Below, one piece after another: positions 1-8,765 of a DNA stretch of 52,245 nt; position 1 is the stretch's first letter; every line of letters begins with the position of its first letter. The DNA comes from Rugosimonospora africana (GTDB lineage: Bacteria > Actinomycetota > Actinomycetes > Mycobacteriales > Micromonosporaceae): positions 1 through 52,245 of the forward strand of contig NZ_BONZ01000042.1 in assembly GCF_016862975.1 (NCBI RefSeq). The letters run 5' to 3'. A program made the translations under genes and the position numbers. A model generated the notes under the pieces. That model made no database searches, was not told the DNA's origin, and worked only from the letters and a program-made list of their open reading frames with translations.

Positions 1-90
1 CTGGCCCGCCGGGCGCTGGCCCGCCGGGCGCTGGCCCGCCGGGCGCTGGCCCGCCGGGCGCTGGCCCGCCGGGCGCTGGCCCGCCGGGCC
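1..90. repeat. 15-bp tandem repeat, six copies
   Basis: Six head-to-tail copies of CTGGCCCGCCGGGCG run from the window edge to base 90; only the last base of the sixth copy differs. Each unit contains the inverted repeat GCCCG-C-CGGGC, so every copy could form a small hairpin. The array starts at the window edge, so its true length is unknown. It lies just downstream of the reverse-strand molybdenum hydroxylase operon, where it could act in transcription termination or be a variable minisatellite. Confidence 0.95.
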
Positions 91-115
91 GGCACCGCTC
101 GGCCGGATCCCGGCC

Positions 116-2482
116 TCAGCCTACCGGCGTCGAGGCGACCACCTCCGCGGTCATCGGCAGTTGGCGGACGCGCTTGCCGGTCGCCGCGAACACGGCATTG
201 CCGATCGCCCCGCCGATGGTGCCGATCGTGGGCTCGCCCGCGCCCCAGGCGGGCTCCTCGGGCCGGTCGATGAGGATCACCTCGATCGGCGGTACCTCGT
301 CGAAGCGGATCACCGAGTACTGCGGACCGGGATGGAACGACGAGGTGTCCCACACGACACTGGTGACGCCGGTGTGCGCGGTACCGGCCACCGGCCCATA
401 GGCGACCTGCTCCTTCAGCGTCCGGCTGATGCCCTGCACGACGTTGCCCTCGATCTGGTTGCGCAGCCCGTCGGGGTTGATGATCAGACCGCAGTCGTGG
501 GCGACGACCACCCGGGTGACCGCGATCGCACCCGTGGCCTGGTCGACCCGAACCTCGACGTAGGTCGCCACGTAGGCGAACTCGACCTCGTACTGGTGGA
601 ACGCGATGCCGGCACCGACGCCGTTCCCGCCGGCCGGACGCGCGTTCCACGCGGGCTTCAGCGCGGCGACCACGGCCTGCGCGCGGGAATCGCTGGCCAG
701 CGAGTCGAGCCTCAGCTGCAACGGATCCCGCCCGGTCGCCGCGGCCAACTCGTCGAGGAACGACTCGTTGGCGAACGAGTTGGAGAAGCCACCGAGCGAG
801 CGCAGCGCGGTCGTGCGCAGGAACCGGTAGGTCAGCGGGGCGGTGGCCCGGCGCGGATTGGCCGGGTCGGTGTTGAAGCTGCGCACGAGCTTGGCGTCGG
901 TCAGGCAGTTGGCGAAGTCGTAGGTCACCGGGGCGTTGCGGCCGGAGGAGTCGTGGGAGTTGTCCGGCAGGTCGGCGGGCAGGAACCCGGTCAGCGTCCC
1001 GGCCAGCACGGTACCCGGGTTGTTGCCGCTTGGGCGGCTGTTGGCGGTCAGCGCGTAGAGGCGGTGGTGCCAGGCCACGACCTGGCCCCCGGTGATGCCC
1101 GCCTCCAGATCGTGCGAGGCAGCCTCGCCCAGCGGCTCCCAGCCGTTCTCGTCCTGCCGCGTCCACTGCACCCGGACCGGTTTGCCCACCGCCTGGGAGA
1201 GCAGGGCCGCGTCGGCGGCGGCATCGTCCGCGCCGTTGTGTCCGTAGCAGCCGGAGCCCTCCTCGTACCTGACGTACACCCGCTGCACGTCGTCGGCGGA
1301 GCCGAACAGCAGCGCGGCGAGCACCCCCCGAAGGCCGTACACGTTCTGGCTGCCCGACCAGATGGTGGCCTGGATGCCGGTGATCGGGTCGGGTACGGCG
1401 CGTACGTCGGCGACCGCGCACGAGGCGCCCATCGCGGCGTGCATCTGGAACGGGCTGAAGTACCGGGCGGTGATCTGCCGCTCCGCCGCGGCGAAGGCCG
1501 TGCCGAAGTCCCCGACGTTCTGGTCGGTGTAGTCCAGGTAGTGGTTCTCCGGCTTGCGCAGCTCCGCGTCCAGAGTCTCCTGCGGGGCCAGCGGCGGTCC
1601 CGGTTCCCACTGCACGACGACGCCGGTCGCCGGCGCCGCGGCCACCGAGGCGGCGTACTCGGACGTGGCCACGACGCCCACGAAGTTGCCCTTCTGGACG
1701 AGCTGGACGAAGCCGGGGATGGCCCGGGCCCGGGCGAGCGAGTCGGGCGTGATCGAGGAGAACGTCGAGTTGCGCCCCGTCGGTCGGATCACCTTGCCGT
1801 GCAGCATGTGCGGGACCACCACATCGCTGACGAACGCGAACGTGGCGTGTGCCTTCGCGGGCAGGTCGGCACGCGCGACGGGTTGACCGACGATCCGGTA
1901 GTCGGCCGGGGCCACGACCGGAGCGGCGTCGTCCGCGGTGAGCAGGATGTGCGCCTTGCTCAGCAGGTGGTCGTAGGTGACCCGCCGTGGCGTACCGATG
2001 ACCGTGAAGACGCCGTCCCGGGCCGCGAGCCGGCTCGGCGCGACCCGCAGGTCCTCGGCCGCCAACCCGAGCAGGGCCTGGTACGCGGTCGCCGCGGCCT
2101 GCCGGAGCAGCGGGCCCCCGGTCTGGATGGACTTGCTGCCGGTGGTCGACGCTGACGGGGTGTGGATGGTGTCGCCCTGGACGAAGTCCACCCCGTGCGT
2201 GCCGAGCCGCAGCTCTTCCAGCACGATCTGGGTGAGCGCCGTCTGCACGCCGGTGCCGAGTTCGACCCTGGCGCTGTAGATGGTCGTCTTGCCTGGGGCG
2301 AGGATCAGCCAGGAGTCGTCGGCCCCGGCGTGGGTGGCGGGGTCGACGCGCAGCTCACGGTCGCGGCTCGGCGCGGCGGCGGCGACATCGTGCAGGCCGA
2401 GAGCCGGTGCCAGGGCGAACCCCACGGCGAGAGAGCCGGCGCCCTTCAGGAAGCCCCGCCGGGACAGTGCGCCGGCGGTCAT
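116..2482 (-). CDS. Molybdopterin-binding subunit of a xanthine dehydrogenase/isoquinoline oxidoreductase-type hydroxylase, Tat-exported
   Basis: This 788-residue protein resembles the large catalytic subunit of molybdenum hydroxylases of the IorB/aldehyde oxidase type, which insert water-derived oxygen into N-heterocycles or aldehydes. The N-terminus carries a twin-arginine signal (SRRGFLK, then a hydrophobic stretch), so the folded enzyme is probably exported. The C-terminal motif GAGEPT contains the glutamate expected at the active site, followed by the usual GNAVFAATGKRVRQLP end. The reading frame stays open upstream to base 3067, but that part overlaps the 2Fe-2S gene. The ATG at 2482 overlaps the upstream stop as ATGA and puts the Tat signal at the start. 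No FAD subunit is adjacent, as in IorAB-type enzymes. The substrate cannot be read from the sequence. Confidence 0.9.
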   Translation of the reverse strand: MTAGALSRRGFLKGAGSLAVGFALAPALGLHDVAAAAPSRDRELRVDPATHAGADDSWLILAPGKTTIYSARVELGTGVQTALTQIVLEELRLGTHGVDFVQGDTIHTPSASTTGSKSIQTGGPLLRQAAATAYQALLGLAAEDLRVAPSRLAARDGVFTVIGTPRRVTYDHLLSKAHILLTADDAAPVVAPADYRIVGQPVARADLPAKAHATFAFVSDVVVPHMLHGKVIRPTGRNSTFSSITPDSLARARAIPGFVQLVQKGNFVGVVATSEYAASVAAAPATGVVVQWEPGPPLAPQETLDAELRKPENHYLDYTDQNVGDFGTAFAAAERQITARYFSPFQMHAAMGASCAVADVRAVPDPITGIQATIWSGSQNVYGLRGVLAALLFGSADDVQRVYVRYEEGSGCYGHNGADDAAADAALLSQAVGKPVRVQWTRQDENGWEPLGEAASHDLEAGITGGQVVAWHHRLYALTANSRPSGNNPGTVLAGTLTGFLPADLPDNSHDSSGRNAPVTYDFANCLTDAKLVRSFNTDPANPRRATAPLTYRFLRTTALRSLGGFSNSFANESFLDELAAATGRDPLQLRLDSLASDSRAQAVVAALKPAWNARPAGGNGVGAGIAFHQYEVEFAYVATYVEVRVDQATGAIAVTRVVVAHDCGLIINPDGLRNQIEGNVVQGISRTLKEQVAYGPVAGTAHTGVTSVVWDTSSFHPGPQYSVIRFDEVPPIEVILIDRPEEPAWGAGEPTIGTIGGAIGNAVFAATGKRVRQLPMTAEVVASTPVG

Positions 2483-3003
2483 TTCACCATCTCCGTGGCA
2501 CCCGAGTGGATCGCCTCGACGATGCGGGTGTGCGTCCCGCACCGGCAGAGGTAGTTGAACGTGGATTCGGGCAGCGCCCCCGAGAGGTAGTCGGCGATCT
2601 CCTTCCGGGACGGTACCGCGCGGTTGCCCTCGGCGATGCGCGACTCGATCCAACCCAGGGATCCCATGATCATCGCGTTGACGCAGAACGCGCACTGGCC
2701 GGCCTGCTCGGTGACGAAGGCTCGCTGCAATGGGTGCGGGCGCGCTTCGGAGCCGATGCCGTCCAGCGTCCGGATGGCCGCGCCCTCCGGCACCGCGTTC
2801 AGGTCCGTGACACACGAGCGGGTGACCTCGCCGTTGACCAGGACGGTGCATGCTCCACACTGGGCGACGCCGCAGCCGAATCTCGGCCCGCGCTGGTCGC
2901 ACTGCTCGCGCAGCACGTACAGCAGGCGCTCGGTGTCGTCGGGCACGGTGACCCGTCGATGGTGGCCGTTCACGGTCAGGTTCCGGGTCAGCGGCGTCGG
3001 CAC
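2479..3003 (-). CDS. 2Fe-2S small subunit of molybdenum hydroxylase
   Basis: This 174-residue protein has two iron-sulfur clusters. A plant-ferredoxin-type cluster is shown by CGVAQCGAC plus a later Cys, and the helical second domain by CAFC and CRCGTHTRIVEAI. It passes electrons from the molybdenum subunit encoded next, with which it overlaps by 4 bases (ATGA), implying translational coupling and a heterodimer. The GTG start at 3003 is chosen because AAGGAG lies six bases upstream; an ATG at 3042 is open but has no such site. Conserved residues are all present and the length fits the family (about 150-180 aa). No signal peptide is visible, so it may travel with the Tat-exported partner. Confidence 0.9.
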   Translation of the reverse strand: MPTPLTRNLTVNGHHRRVTVPDDTERLLYVLREQCDQRGPRFGCGVAQCGACTVLVNGEVTRSCVTDLNAVPEGAAIRTLDGIGSEARPHPLQRAFVTEQAGQCAFCVNAMIMGSLGWIESRIAEGNRAVPSRKEIADYLSGALPESTFNYLCRCGTHTRIVEAIHSGATEMVK

Positions 3004-3851
3004 ATCTAACTCCTTGAATCCGGGGCTCTGCCCGTGATCCACGCACCACCGCCGTGCGACCGTTCATCGCACACGGACGCCGTTATCAATGTGTGTCTTT
3101 TCGTCGCTGCGCGTGACGGATGCCCGGGCGCCTTACCCCGGCAGGGGTCGGCGGAATCTCCGCGATATCCGGCACACGCGCTGCCGCCACCGCGGACAAG
3201 CGTTTCGACGCCGGCAGAGGTCCGGCGGCGACCTCATCGTGAACGGTACTCGGACGCGATGGGCTGGCGTCGTGCCCGATGCCGGCCACCGCGCCGGTCT
3301 GGCGGCCGGTGACGTCGTCCCAGCGGCGCTGGCGTGACCGCTTCCTCTCCGACGGGCACCGGGGCTTGTCGGGTGGCGTTCGCGATCGCGATGATCATCC
3401 TCGGCCTGCTGCTGACCCGGCTCGCGCGTCCGCGGGCGTCTCGCGCCGATCGGCCCGCGCCGTGGGCTCTGTTGCCCAGTGCCTCAACGCCCTTCCCCTA
3501 CGTCAACCGCCTCCCGTCGATCGCGGAACTTCGTGGCATGGCGGCCTCGCGCGAGTCCTGACAACGGTCGGAACCCAGGTCCGCGACCATCCGCACCCTT
3601 CGGCCGGCGGTGCGGGGCGAGGGGAAGGGTGCCTGCGCAGGCTCAGCGCTGGGGGAAGCGGAGGAGCCATGTGAAATAGCCGTCTTTGTCATTAATGTGC
3701 ACCGGAGTACCACTAGCGGCTAGTCTCGGCCTGTCTCGCACTGATGCACACCTTCGGTGCATATATGGCCGATACGTGCCTGATGTGGCCTGCCGGGAAG
3801 TGGTGGGTCTCCGACAGCGCAGGCGGCGTGCAGCTGAGAGGAGGTCAGCCA
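3004..3851. other. Intergenic region without a convincing gene
   Basis: About 850 bases separate the divergent molybdenum hydroxylase and glycosyltransferase groups. Several short open frames exist but have no ribosome site. The most protein-like is 3334-3561 on the plus strand (75 codons, GTG start, one hydrophobic stretch AIAMIILGLLL followed by basic residues), which could be a small membrane protein but cannot be supported. Promoters for both flanking groups are expected here; the only clear element is the inverted repeat at 3744-3762. Confidence 0.5.
3744..3762. promoter_or_regulatory. Inverted repeat upstream of the surface polysaccharide genes
   Basis: ATGCAC and GTGCAT are perfect inverted arms around a 7-base spacer. 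The site lies about 90 bases upstream of the ribosome site of the pentapeptide-repeat gene, where an operator would be expected. It is too short for a strong terminator. The binding protein is unknown. Confidence 0.4.
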
Positions 3852-4250
3852 ATGAGGTCTCCCGTCACCCCGGTTGGTGCGGTCCGGACCCGTGCGGCGA
3901 CGTCGACCGAGGAAGTTGGTCGGCCGCAGGTGTCTGATGCGACTGGCCTTCGCGCCCCAGAAGTCGAAACGGCCGCGCTGGAGGAGCAACAGTCGCGGCA
4001 CTCGATGACCTCGCTGCACACAGCCCCGCTCTATGCCGCCCCGCGCCACGCCACTGCGCTCGATGCCGTTCCCCTGCACGCGGCCCCACTACACGGGGCT
4101 CCGTCACACGCCGCCCCGCTCCCCGCGGCGCGTGTACAAGCTGCCGGTCCAACCACGCGGGTCGGGTCTGGCGTCACGTCCGGCCGGTCGCGGCGCCAAC
4201 GCTGGATACCCGCCATCGTCGAACTCCTGCGGAGGCTCCCGCGTGGCTAG
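3852..4250 (+). CDS. Hypothetical protein with eight pentapeptide (LHAAP-like) repeats
   Basis: The gene encodes 132 residues. The start is ATG at 3852, preceded by GAGAGGAGG seven bases upstream; an earlier ATG at 3744 lacks a site. The N-terminal half is polar. Residues 55-94 are eight consecutive five-residue units: LHTAP, LYAAP, RHATA, LDAVP, LHAAP, LHGAP, SHAAP, LPAAR. The C-terminus is basic. There is no signal peptide or membrane segment. Its last 8 bases overlap the GTG start of the glycosyltransferase, so the two are probably translated together. I do not recognise a family. The repeat may be a recently expanded low-complexity linker, and the gene could serve mainly as a leader coupling translation of the transferase. 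Confidence 0.55.
   Translation: MRSPVTPVGAVRTRAATSTEEVGRPQVSDATGLRAPEVETAALEEQQSRHSMTSLHTAPLYAAPRHATALDAVPLHAAPLHGAPSHAAPLPAARVQAAGPTTRVGSGVTSGRSRRQRWIPAIVELLRRLPRG
4014..4133 (+). repeat. Degenerate 15-bp minisatellite encoding pentapeptide repeats
   Basis: Eight 15-base units in register with the codons of the overlapping hypothetical gene, with consensus close to CTGCACGCCGCCCCG. Units differ at both DNA and protein level, so this is not a fresh duplication. Confidence 0.7.
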
Positions 4251-5361
4251 CCGAGGCGCGGCCTGTGGCTGGGGTGTCGGGGATGTTCACGTGAACGCCC
4301 CGGTGGCGACCGCGATCGTGGTCACCCACAACTCGCAGGCGTACATCGCGGCGTCGCTGACCTCGCTGTGTCAGGCGGAGTTGGCCGTGCGCGTGGTCGA
4401 CAACGCGTCCGTGGACCGGACGCTCGACATCATCGACCGCGAGTTCCCGGACGTGACGGTGGTCGCGAACCCGGTCAACGTCGGCTTCGCCGCGGCGGTC
4501 AACCACGCCGTCAGCTCTGTGGAGACCGACATCGTCCTGCTGGTGGACCCGGACTGTGTGGTGCCGCCCGCGACGGCGCACGAGCTGGTGCGGCTTCTGC
4601 GCGGTCGGCCGTCGGTCGGTATCGCCGGCCCGAGGCTGATCGGACCGGACGGGCGGGTTGCGATCAGCGCCCACCCCTTCGAGTCGCTGGGCAGCGGGCT
4701 GGCCTGGCGATTCTGCGGGAGCCTGTTGCCGCTGGCGTTGCGTCGGCTGCTGTGCGGCGCCCGTCGGCGCCGAGCCTACGATGCTTGCCGCAAACCGGGT
4801 GGTCCGGTCGAGGTCGACTGGATGTCGGGCGCCTGCCTGGCCGTGCGCACCGATCTGCTGGTCCGCCTCGGTGGTCTGGACGAACGCTACTTCCTTTACT
4901 ACGAGGATGAGGAGCTGTGCCTTCGGGCCCGGGCCGAAGGCGCCAAGGCCGCGTATCTGCCCACGGTCGAGGCGTACCACGTGGGCGGCGCGAGCAGCCC
5001 CGATCCCGTTCGTAGCTGGCCCCACCTGTACCGCAGCATGCTCGTGTTCTTCGCCCGCCACCGGGCCGAACAGCTCCCCATGGTGCGAGCGGCTGTCCTG
5101 GTTCGGGCGCTCATCGGGATCGTCCTTGCCGGTACCAGGCTGCCTCTCGCACCCCGCTCCGGCGCGGCCCGCCTGCGGGCCTGGAGCGAAATAGCCGGGA
5201 TCGCGTTCGCGGCCCGGACGGGTGCGCCGTTCGCCTCGCTGTGCCGCTATCCCGAGCGCACGGCGGCGGCCCCGGCAGATCAGAAAGACCTGAGCCATCC
5301 GTCCGGCGGTGGCTCTTCCTCGCAACGACCGGACCCCGCGCGGGCGACTCCGGCGAACTGA
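4243..5361 (+). CDS. Family 2 glycosyltransferase, rhamnosyltransferase-like
   Basis: This 372-residue GT-A enzyme probably adds a sugar from a nucleotide donor to a cell-surface polysaccharide or lipid-linked acceptor. The N-terminal nucleotide-binding fold reads VATAIVVTHNS, VVDNAS and NVGFAAAVN. The metal site is DPD near residue 102 in place of the classic DxD spacing. The acceptor/catalytic region shows the typical GACLAVR, GGLDERYF and YYEDEELC, with the ED pair intact. The GTG at 4243 follows GGAGG by seven bases and overlaps the preceding gene; GTG 4291 is a weaker alternative. It is followed 14 bases later by a Wzz-like gene, so both belong to a polysaccharide operon. Similarity is to WbbL-type rhamnosyltransferases; donor and acceptor are not determined. 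Confidence 0.85.
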   Translation: MASRGAACGWGVGDVHVNAPVATAIVVTHNSQAYIAASLTSLCQAELAVRVVDNASVDRTLDIIDREFPDVTVVANPVNVGFAAAVNHAVSSVETDIVLLVDPDCVVPPATAHELVRLLRGRPSVGIAGPRLIGPDGRVAISAHPFESLGSGLAWRFCGSLLPLALRRLLCGARRRRAYDACRKPGGPVEVDWMSGACLAVRTDLLVRLGGLDERYFLYYEDEELCLRARAEGAKAAYLPTVEAYHVGGASSPDPVRSWPHLYRSMLVFFARHRAEQLPMVRAAVLVRALIGIVLAGTRLPLAPRSGAARLRAWSEIAGIAFAARTGAPFASLCRYPERTAAAPADQKDLSHPSGGGSSSQRPDPARATPAN

Positions 5362-5375
5362 ACGGCGATAACCTC

Positions 5376-7244
5376 ATGAGCAGATCATTCGATGTCCGGG
5401 CGACGCTGCGCGCGGCCCGGCGCTACCTGGTCGTTCCGCTGCTTGGCGCGGGTATCGGACTCGTGGCCGCGCAACCGGTGACCCATCGCATGCCGGCGAC
5501 GTACGAGGCGAGCGCGTCGCTGGTCATCACCGCCAGCACCGTTGACGCGACCACCAAGGCGAAGGTGGCCGACCTTGCCCTGGCTCAGAATCTCCTGCCG
5601 ACCGTCGCGCAACTCGCCCAGTCGCGGGAAGTGGCCCTGTTCACCGCGACCTCGCTGGGGCTGCCTCCCAGTGCGGTGGCCGGCCATGTCAAGAGCTCCC
5701 ACCAGCCGGGCACACAGATCGTCACGATCCGGGCCACCGCGGCCTCCGCGACCGACGCGGCGGCGATCGCCAACGCCGCCACACAAGCCACCGTGCGTCA
5801 GTTCGCCCTGCTGCAGATCGGCGTCGGTGGCAATGTCGCCACGCAGATCCTCGACGAGGCGAGTCCACCGGCCGCGCCGGTGTCGCCGAATCGACGGTTG
5901 AACGACGCTCTCGGCGCGCTCGTGGGGCTGCTGGCCGGACTCGGCGTCGGCTGGCTCGACGGTCGTGTCGACAATCGCCTGCGCAGGCCGGCCAAGCTGG
6001 CCGGCGAGCTTGGATTGCCACTGCTGGGCATCTTTCCACGCCTGCCCGGCCGATACGCACGGCACAACGCCCGCACTCTCTACACCCGCCGCGGCGTAGC
6101 CGACTCGGTGGCCGGCACGGTGGCCGCCCTGGCTGTGCTCACGAGTCCGCTACGGAGCCGCAGGTTGCTGGTGACCAGCGTGCACGACGACGACGGTAAA
6201 GGCTTGGTGTCCGCGCTCCTCTCGCTGGCGATGTCCGAGGGTCAGGACCGGGTCACCCTGATCGAGGGCGAGCCTCACCGACCGGGTATCGGTGGGCACT
6301 TCCCGGAGGCTGCCGAGTGCACGCTGGCGAAGGCGCTGGCCGACAACCGCGCGGTGGCACCGCTTCCGGGGTCCGCCACGCTGTCGGTCATCGCCGCCGC
6401 GCGCCGAAAGCGCACGGATCCGGCACCGAGCAACGCCCAGAAGATCGGGAGCAGGGAGATCGGCGGGCTGGTCAACGCCGCCGCCGACGGTGGCGGCATC
6501 GCCATCGTGCACGCACCGCCGGTACTCGCCGGCGCCGACCTCGCCGCGCTGACCCGGTACGCCGACGGGCTGCTGCTGGTTGTGCGGACCGGTGTGACAC
6601 GCCGGGCCGAGGCACAGCGCGCCGCGATGCTCATCCGGCAGTTGGACCTGCCCGTGGTCGGCATCGTGGCCATCGACGCGGCCGGCCAGACGCGACCAGA
6701 GCGGTACCAGAGTCTGACCCTGCCGACCCGGCAGCCGGCGGCGGTGGAAGTGGCCGCGGCTTCGGCGCCCGCCCCGATGCCGGCCGCAGCAGCGCTGCCG
6801 GCGGTAGCCGCGCCAGCGCCCATCCAACCGCCGCTGCCGGCAGGGCAGCCAGTACTGGCGCCCGCGGCATCCGCCGCGCAGGCGGAAACACCCGCCGCTC
6901 ATGCCGCACCACGGCACGCATTGACGAACGGCACTCCGGAAGCCCTACCGCGGACGGCTCCGGAAGTCGGCATATCCCTGGCCACTAGGCACCGGCGCCA
7001 GGAGACGGTGGACGCGCTGTCCGCCCCGTTCGCCGTCCTGACCGAGAGCCTTGAGCTTGCCGCTTTGGCCGACGAGGATACGGTCCATCCGGCCGCCGCG
7101 GCAAAGGGAAGCGGTGGCGACCAGACGGCCAGTCGGGGCTCCCACACGAATACCGGCCTCGACCAGCCGTGGCAGTTGTCCACCGGCAGGTCGGTGCCGG
7201 GATCCCGCTACGCCGAGACCTACCAGCCGCGGGAGTTCGCGTAA
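5376..7244 (+). CDS. Wzz-type chain-length protein with degenerate tyrosine-kinase-like ATPase domain
   Basis: This 622-residue membrane protein is of the polysaccharide co-polymerase type. A first membrane segment (YLVVPLLGAGIGLVAAQPV) is followed by an extracytoplasmic Wzz region, and a second segment (ALGALVGLLAGLGVGWL) after the proline-containing APVSPNRR motif. The cytoplasmic part aligns with bacterial tyrosine kinases but its motifs are eroded: Walker A reads SVHDDDGKG instead of GxxxxGKS/T, the second motif reads LIEGEPHRP instead of LIDAD-RP, and Walker B reads IVHAPPVLAGAD. A long Ala/Pro tail follows, ending in two tyrosines (SRYAETY). ATG 5376 is chosen because it lies just after the glycosyltransferase stop and before the first membrane segment; an earlier in-frame start would lie inside that gene. 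It probably regulates polymer length without kinase activity. Confidence 0.8.
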   Translation: MSRSFDVRATLRAARRYLVVPLLGAGIGLVAAQPVTHRMPATYEASASLVITASTVDATTKAKVADLALAQNLLPTVAQLAQSREVALFTATSLGLPPSAVAGHVKSSHQPGTQIVTIRATAASATDAAAIANAATQATVRQFALLQIGVGGNVATQILDEASPPAAPVSPNRRLNDALGALVGLLAGLGVGWLDGRVDNRLRRPAKLAGELGLPLLGIFPRLPGRYARHNARTLYTRRGVADSVAGTVAALAVLTSPLRSRRLLVTSVHDDDGKGLVSALLSLAMSEGQDRVTLIEGEPHRPGIGGHFPEAAECTLAKALADNRAVAPLPGSATLSVIAAARRKRTDPAPSNAQKIGSREIGGLVNAAADGGGIAIVHAPPVLAGADLAALTRYADGLLLVVRTGVTRRAEAQRAAMLIRQLDLPVVGIVAIDAAGQTRPERYQSLTLPTRQPAAVEVAAASAPAPMPAAAALPAVAAPAPIQPPLPAGQPVLAPAASAAQAETPAAHAAPRHALTNGTPEALPRTAPEVGISLATRHRRQETVDALSAPFAVLTESLELAALADEDTVHPAAAAKGSGGDQTASRGSHTNTGLDQPWQLSTGRSVPGSRYAETYQPREFA

Positions 7245-7323
7245 GGCCAGGCTTGCCGTCTCGGCCGATGGTCGACACCGATCATGACAAGTCAGTGACG
7301 GCACGACCTTCAGGCGCGGGCGG

Positions 7324-8400
7324 TCACGGTTGGTTCGACAGCCGCGTCGTGACCGTATCGTCGCGCACTGCGGCGAACAATGCCTTCGACTTCGCGTCGT
7401 CCAACTGGATCGCTGAGCCATACGGCGTCTGGAGTTCGATGGGGGAGTACGGCGCCGTCGCGAACTTCACGTTCGACGGGTCGATCTCCCGCAGGGCGAG
7501 CGCGAGCTTCGTCAGGTCGAGGCTCTCGTCGACGATGATTGCGTCGGCCACGGTGGCCAGCAGCTTGTTGAACTGCAACGGTTTGGTCAACAGGTTCTGC
7601 GTGCTGAGCTTCTTGACCAGCGCCTGGACGACCAGTTGCTGGTCGTGGATCCGGGACAGGTTCGCGTCCGGCAGGTCGTAGTGCCGGGCGAGGTCGTCCG
7701 CCTCGTCGCCGTTGAGGTGGTGGCGGCCCGCCGTCCAGATCCGGTGAGTGTCGGAAGATTCGACGGTGTACGGCAGGCACACGTCCACGCCGCCCACGGC
7801 GTCGACGATGCGCCGGGTCGCCTCGAACGTCGCGACGAGTGCTCCGTCGAGTGTTACGCCAGTGAGCTTGGTGAGCGTCTGTGCGGCCAGTGGGGCGCCG
7901 CCGAAGGCGAACGCGGCGTTGAGCTTGTTCATCCCGCCACCCCAGGTGCTGCCCGAGGCGGGGATGTAGACGTAGCTGTCGCGCGGGATCGAGATGATCG
8001 CGGCAGCCTCCCGGCTCGCGTCGATGTGAACGAGTATGACCACGTCGGACCGTTGCCCGGAGTGGTTGTCCCGGTTCGGCTCGCCCCGCCGGGAACCAGA
8101 GCCGAGCACCAGCAGGTTGAGTGGCCCGGAGTTCGGCTGTGTGGTGTCGCCCGAGGCGCGGGCCGCACCCAGCAGATCCTCCCGGTGCACCTGTCCAGTT
8201 TACTGACGGACCAGCAGAAATCCGGCTGTCGCGAGGGCACCGCAGACCAACAAGAGCACCGTGAGCATGGCTGCCAGCGTCCGATTCCACCGCTTGGAGG
8301 TGTCCGGGAAGTCGTCGCGATCGGCTCGGTGGCGCCCAGCGCGCTGCCGCTCGCCACGGGTCTCGAAGGGCCGGTCGCCTCCCAGGAAGATGCCGTCCAT
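7324..8400 (-). pseudogene. LytR-CpsA-Psr (LCP) family protein interrupted by an in-frame TAA
   Basis: LCP enzymes transfer polymers from lipid carriers to peptidoglycan. The membrane-anchored N-terminus (66 residues from ATG 8400, AAGGAGG upstream) ends at a TAA at 8200-8202, just after the membrane segment AAMLTVLLLVCGALATAG. The extracellular LCP domain continues in the same frame directly after that stop: LLVLGSGSRR, RSDVVILVHI, SIPRDSYVYIP and MNKLNAAFAFGG, including the conserved arginines. The stop occupies the place where relatives usually have a tyrosine, so a TAC/TAT to TAA change explains it. A GTG at 8190 could restart translation but would give a domain without an anchor. It could also be a sequence error. 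The gene converges on the Wzz-like gene, consistent with a shared polysaccharide role. Confidence 0.8.
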
Positions 8401-8736
8401 GGCCGCACGTCCTCCTTGCCATCGGATCCCGGGTGAGCCATCGCTCCACCTTCGCCGAAGATTACGCATAACCCATGAAAACTGGGCAAAAACGCCACAC
8501 CGTACTCGGACCGGGGGACGGCTCGACTGTCTGGTACCTGGTGGACTGGAGCTGGACGTGCTGCTCAGCTGGGCCAAGGTCCGCGGTCTTTCGAGGCTTG
8601 CCACAACTGGCTGCCGAGCAGGACTTCTGCTGATCAGAACATGGGATGCCCGATGCGTCAGGGGCTCCGATCCCGCGAGTTAAGTCGGTTTACGCCCATG
8701 GGCTCCGATAGGTATCTATAAGATGACGGTGTCGTC

Positions 8737-8750
8737 TAAATCAGGATTTA
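8737..8750. promoter_or_regulatory. 14-bp palindrome in the WxL-like gene leader
   Basis: TAAATC and GATTTA are perfect arms around AG. The palindrome ends at the ribosome site AAGGA of the WxL-like gene, in an unusually AT-rich 60 bases containing TATAAG at 8717. It is a plausible operator or start-proximal hairpin; no binding protein is known. Confidence 0.4.
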
Positions 8751-8765
8751 AGGACAGAACAGATC

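Noticed and set aside
1-90. CRISPR-like array
   Set aside because: The 15-bp units are contiguous with no spacers; it is a plain tandem repeat.
161-2155. 664-codon plus-strand open frame
   Set aside because: Antisense shadow of the molybdenum hydroxylase gene; Gly/Arg/Val-rich, no motifs, no ribosome site.
3334-3561. 75-codon frame with one hydrophobic stretch
   Set aside because: No ribosome site and random-like C-terminus; mentioned in the intergenic note only.
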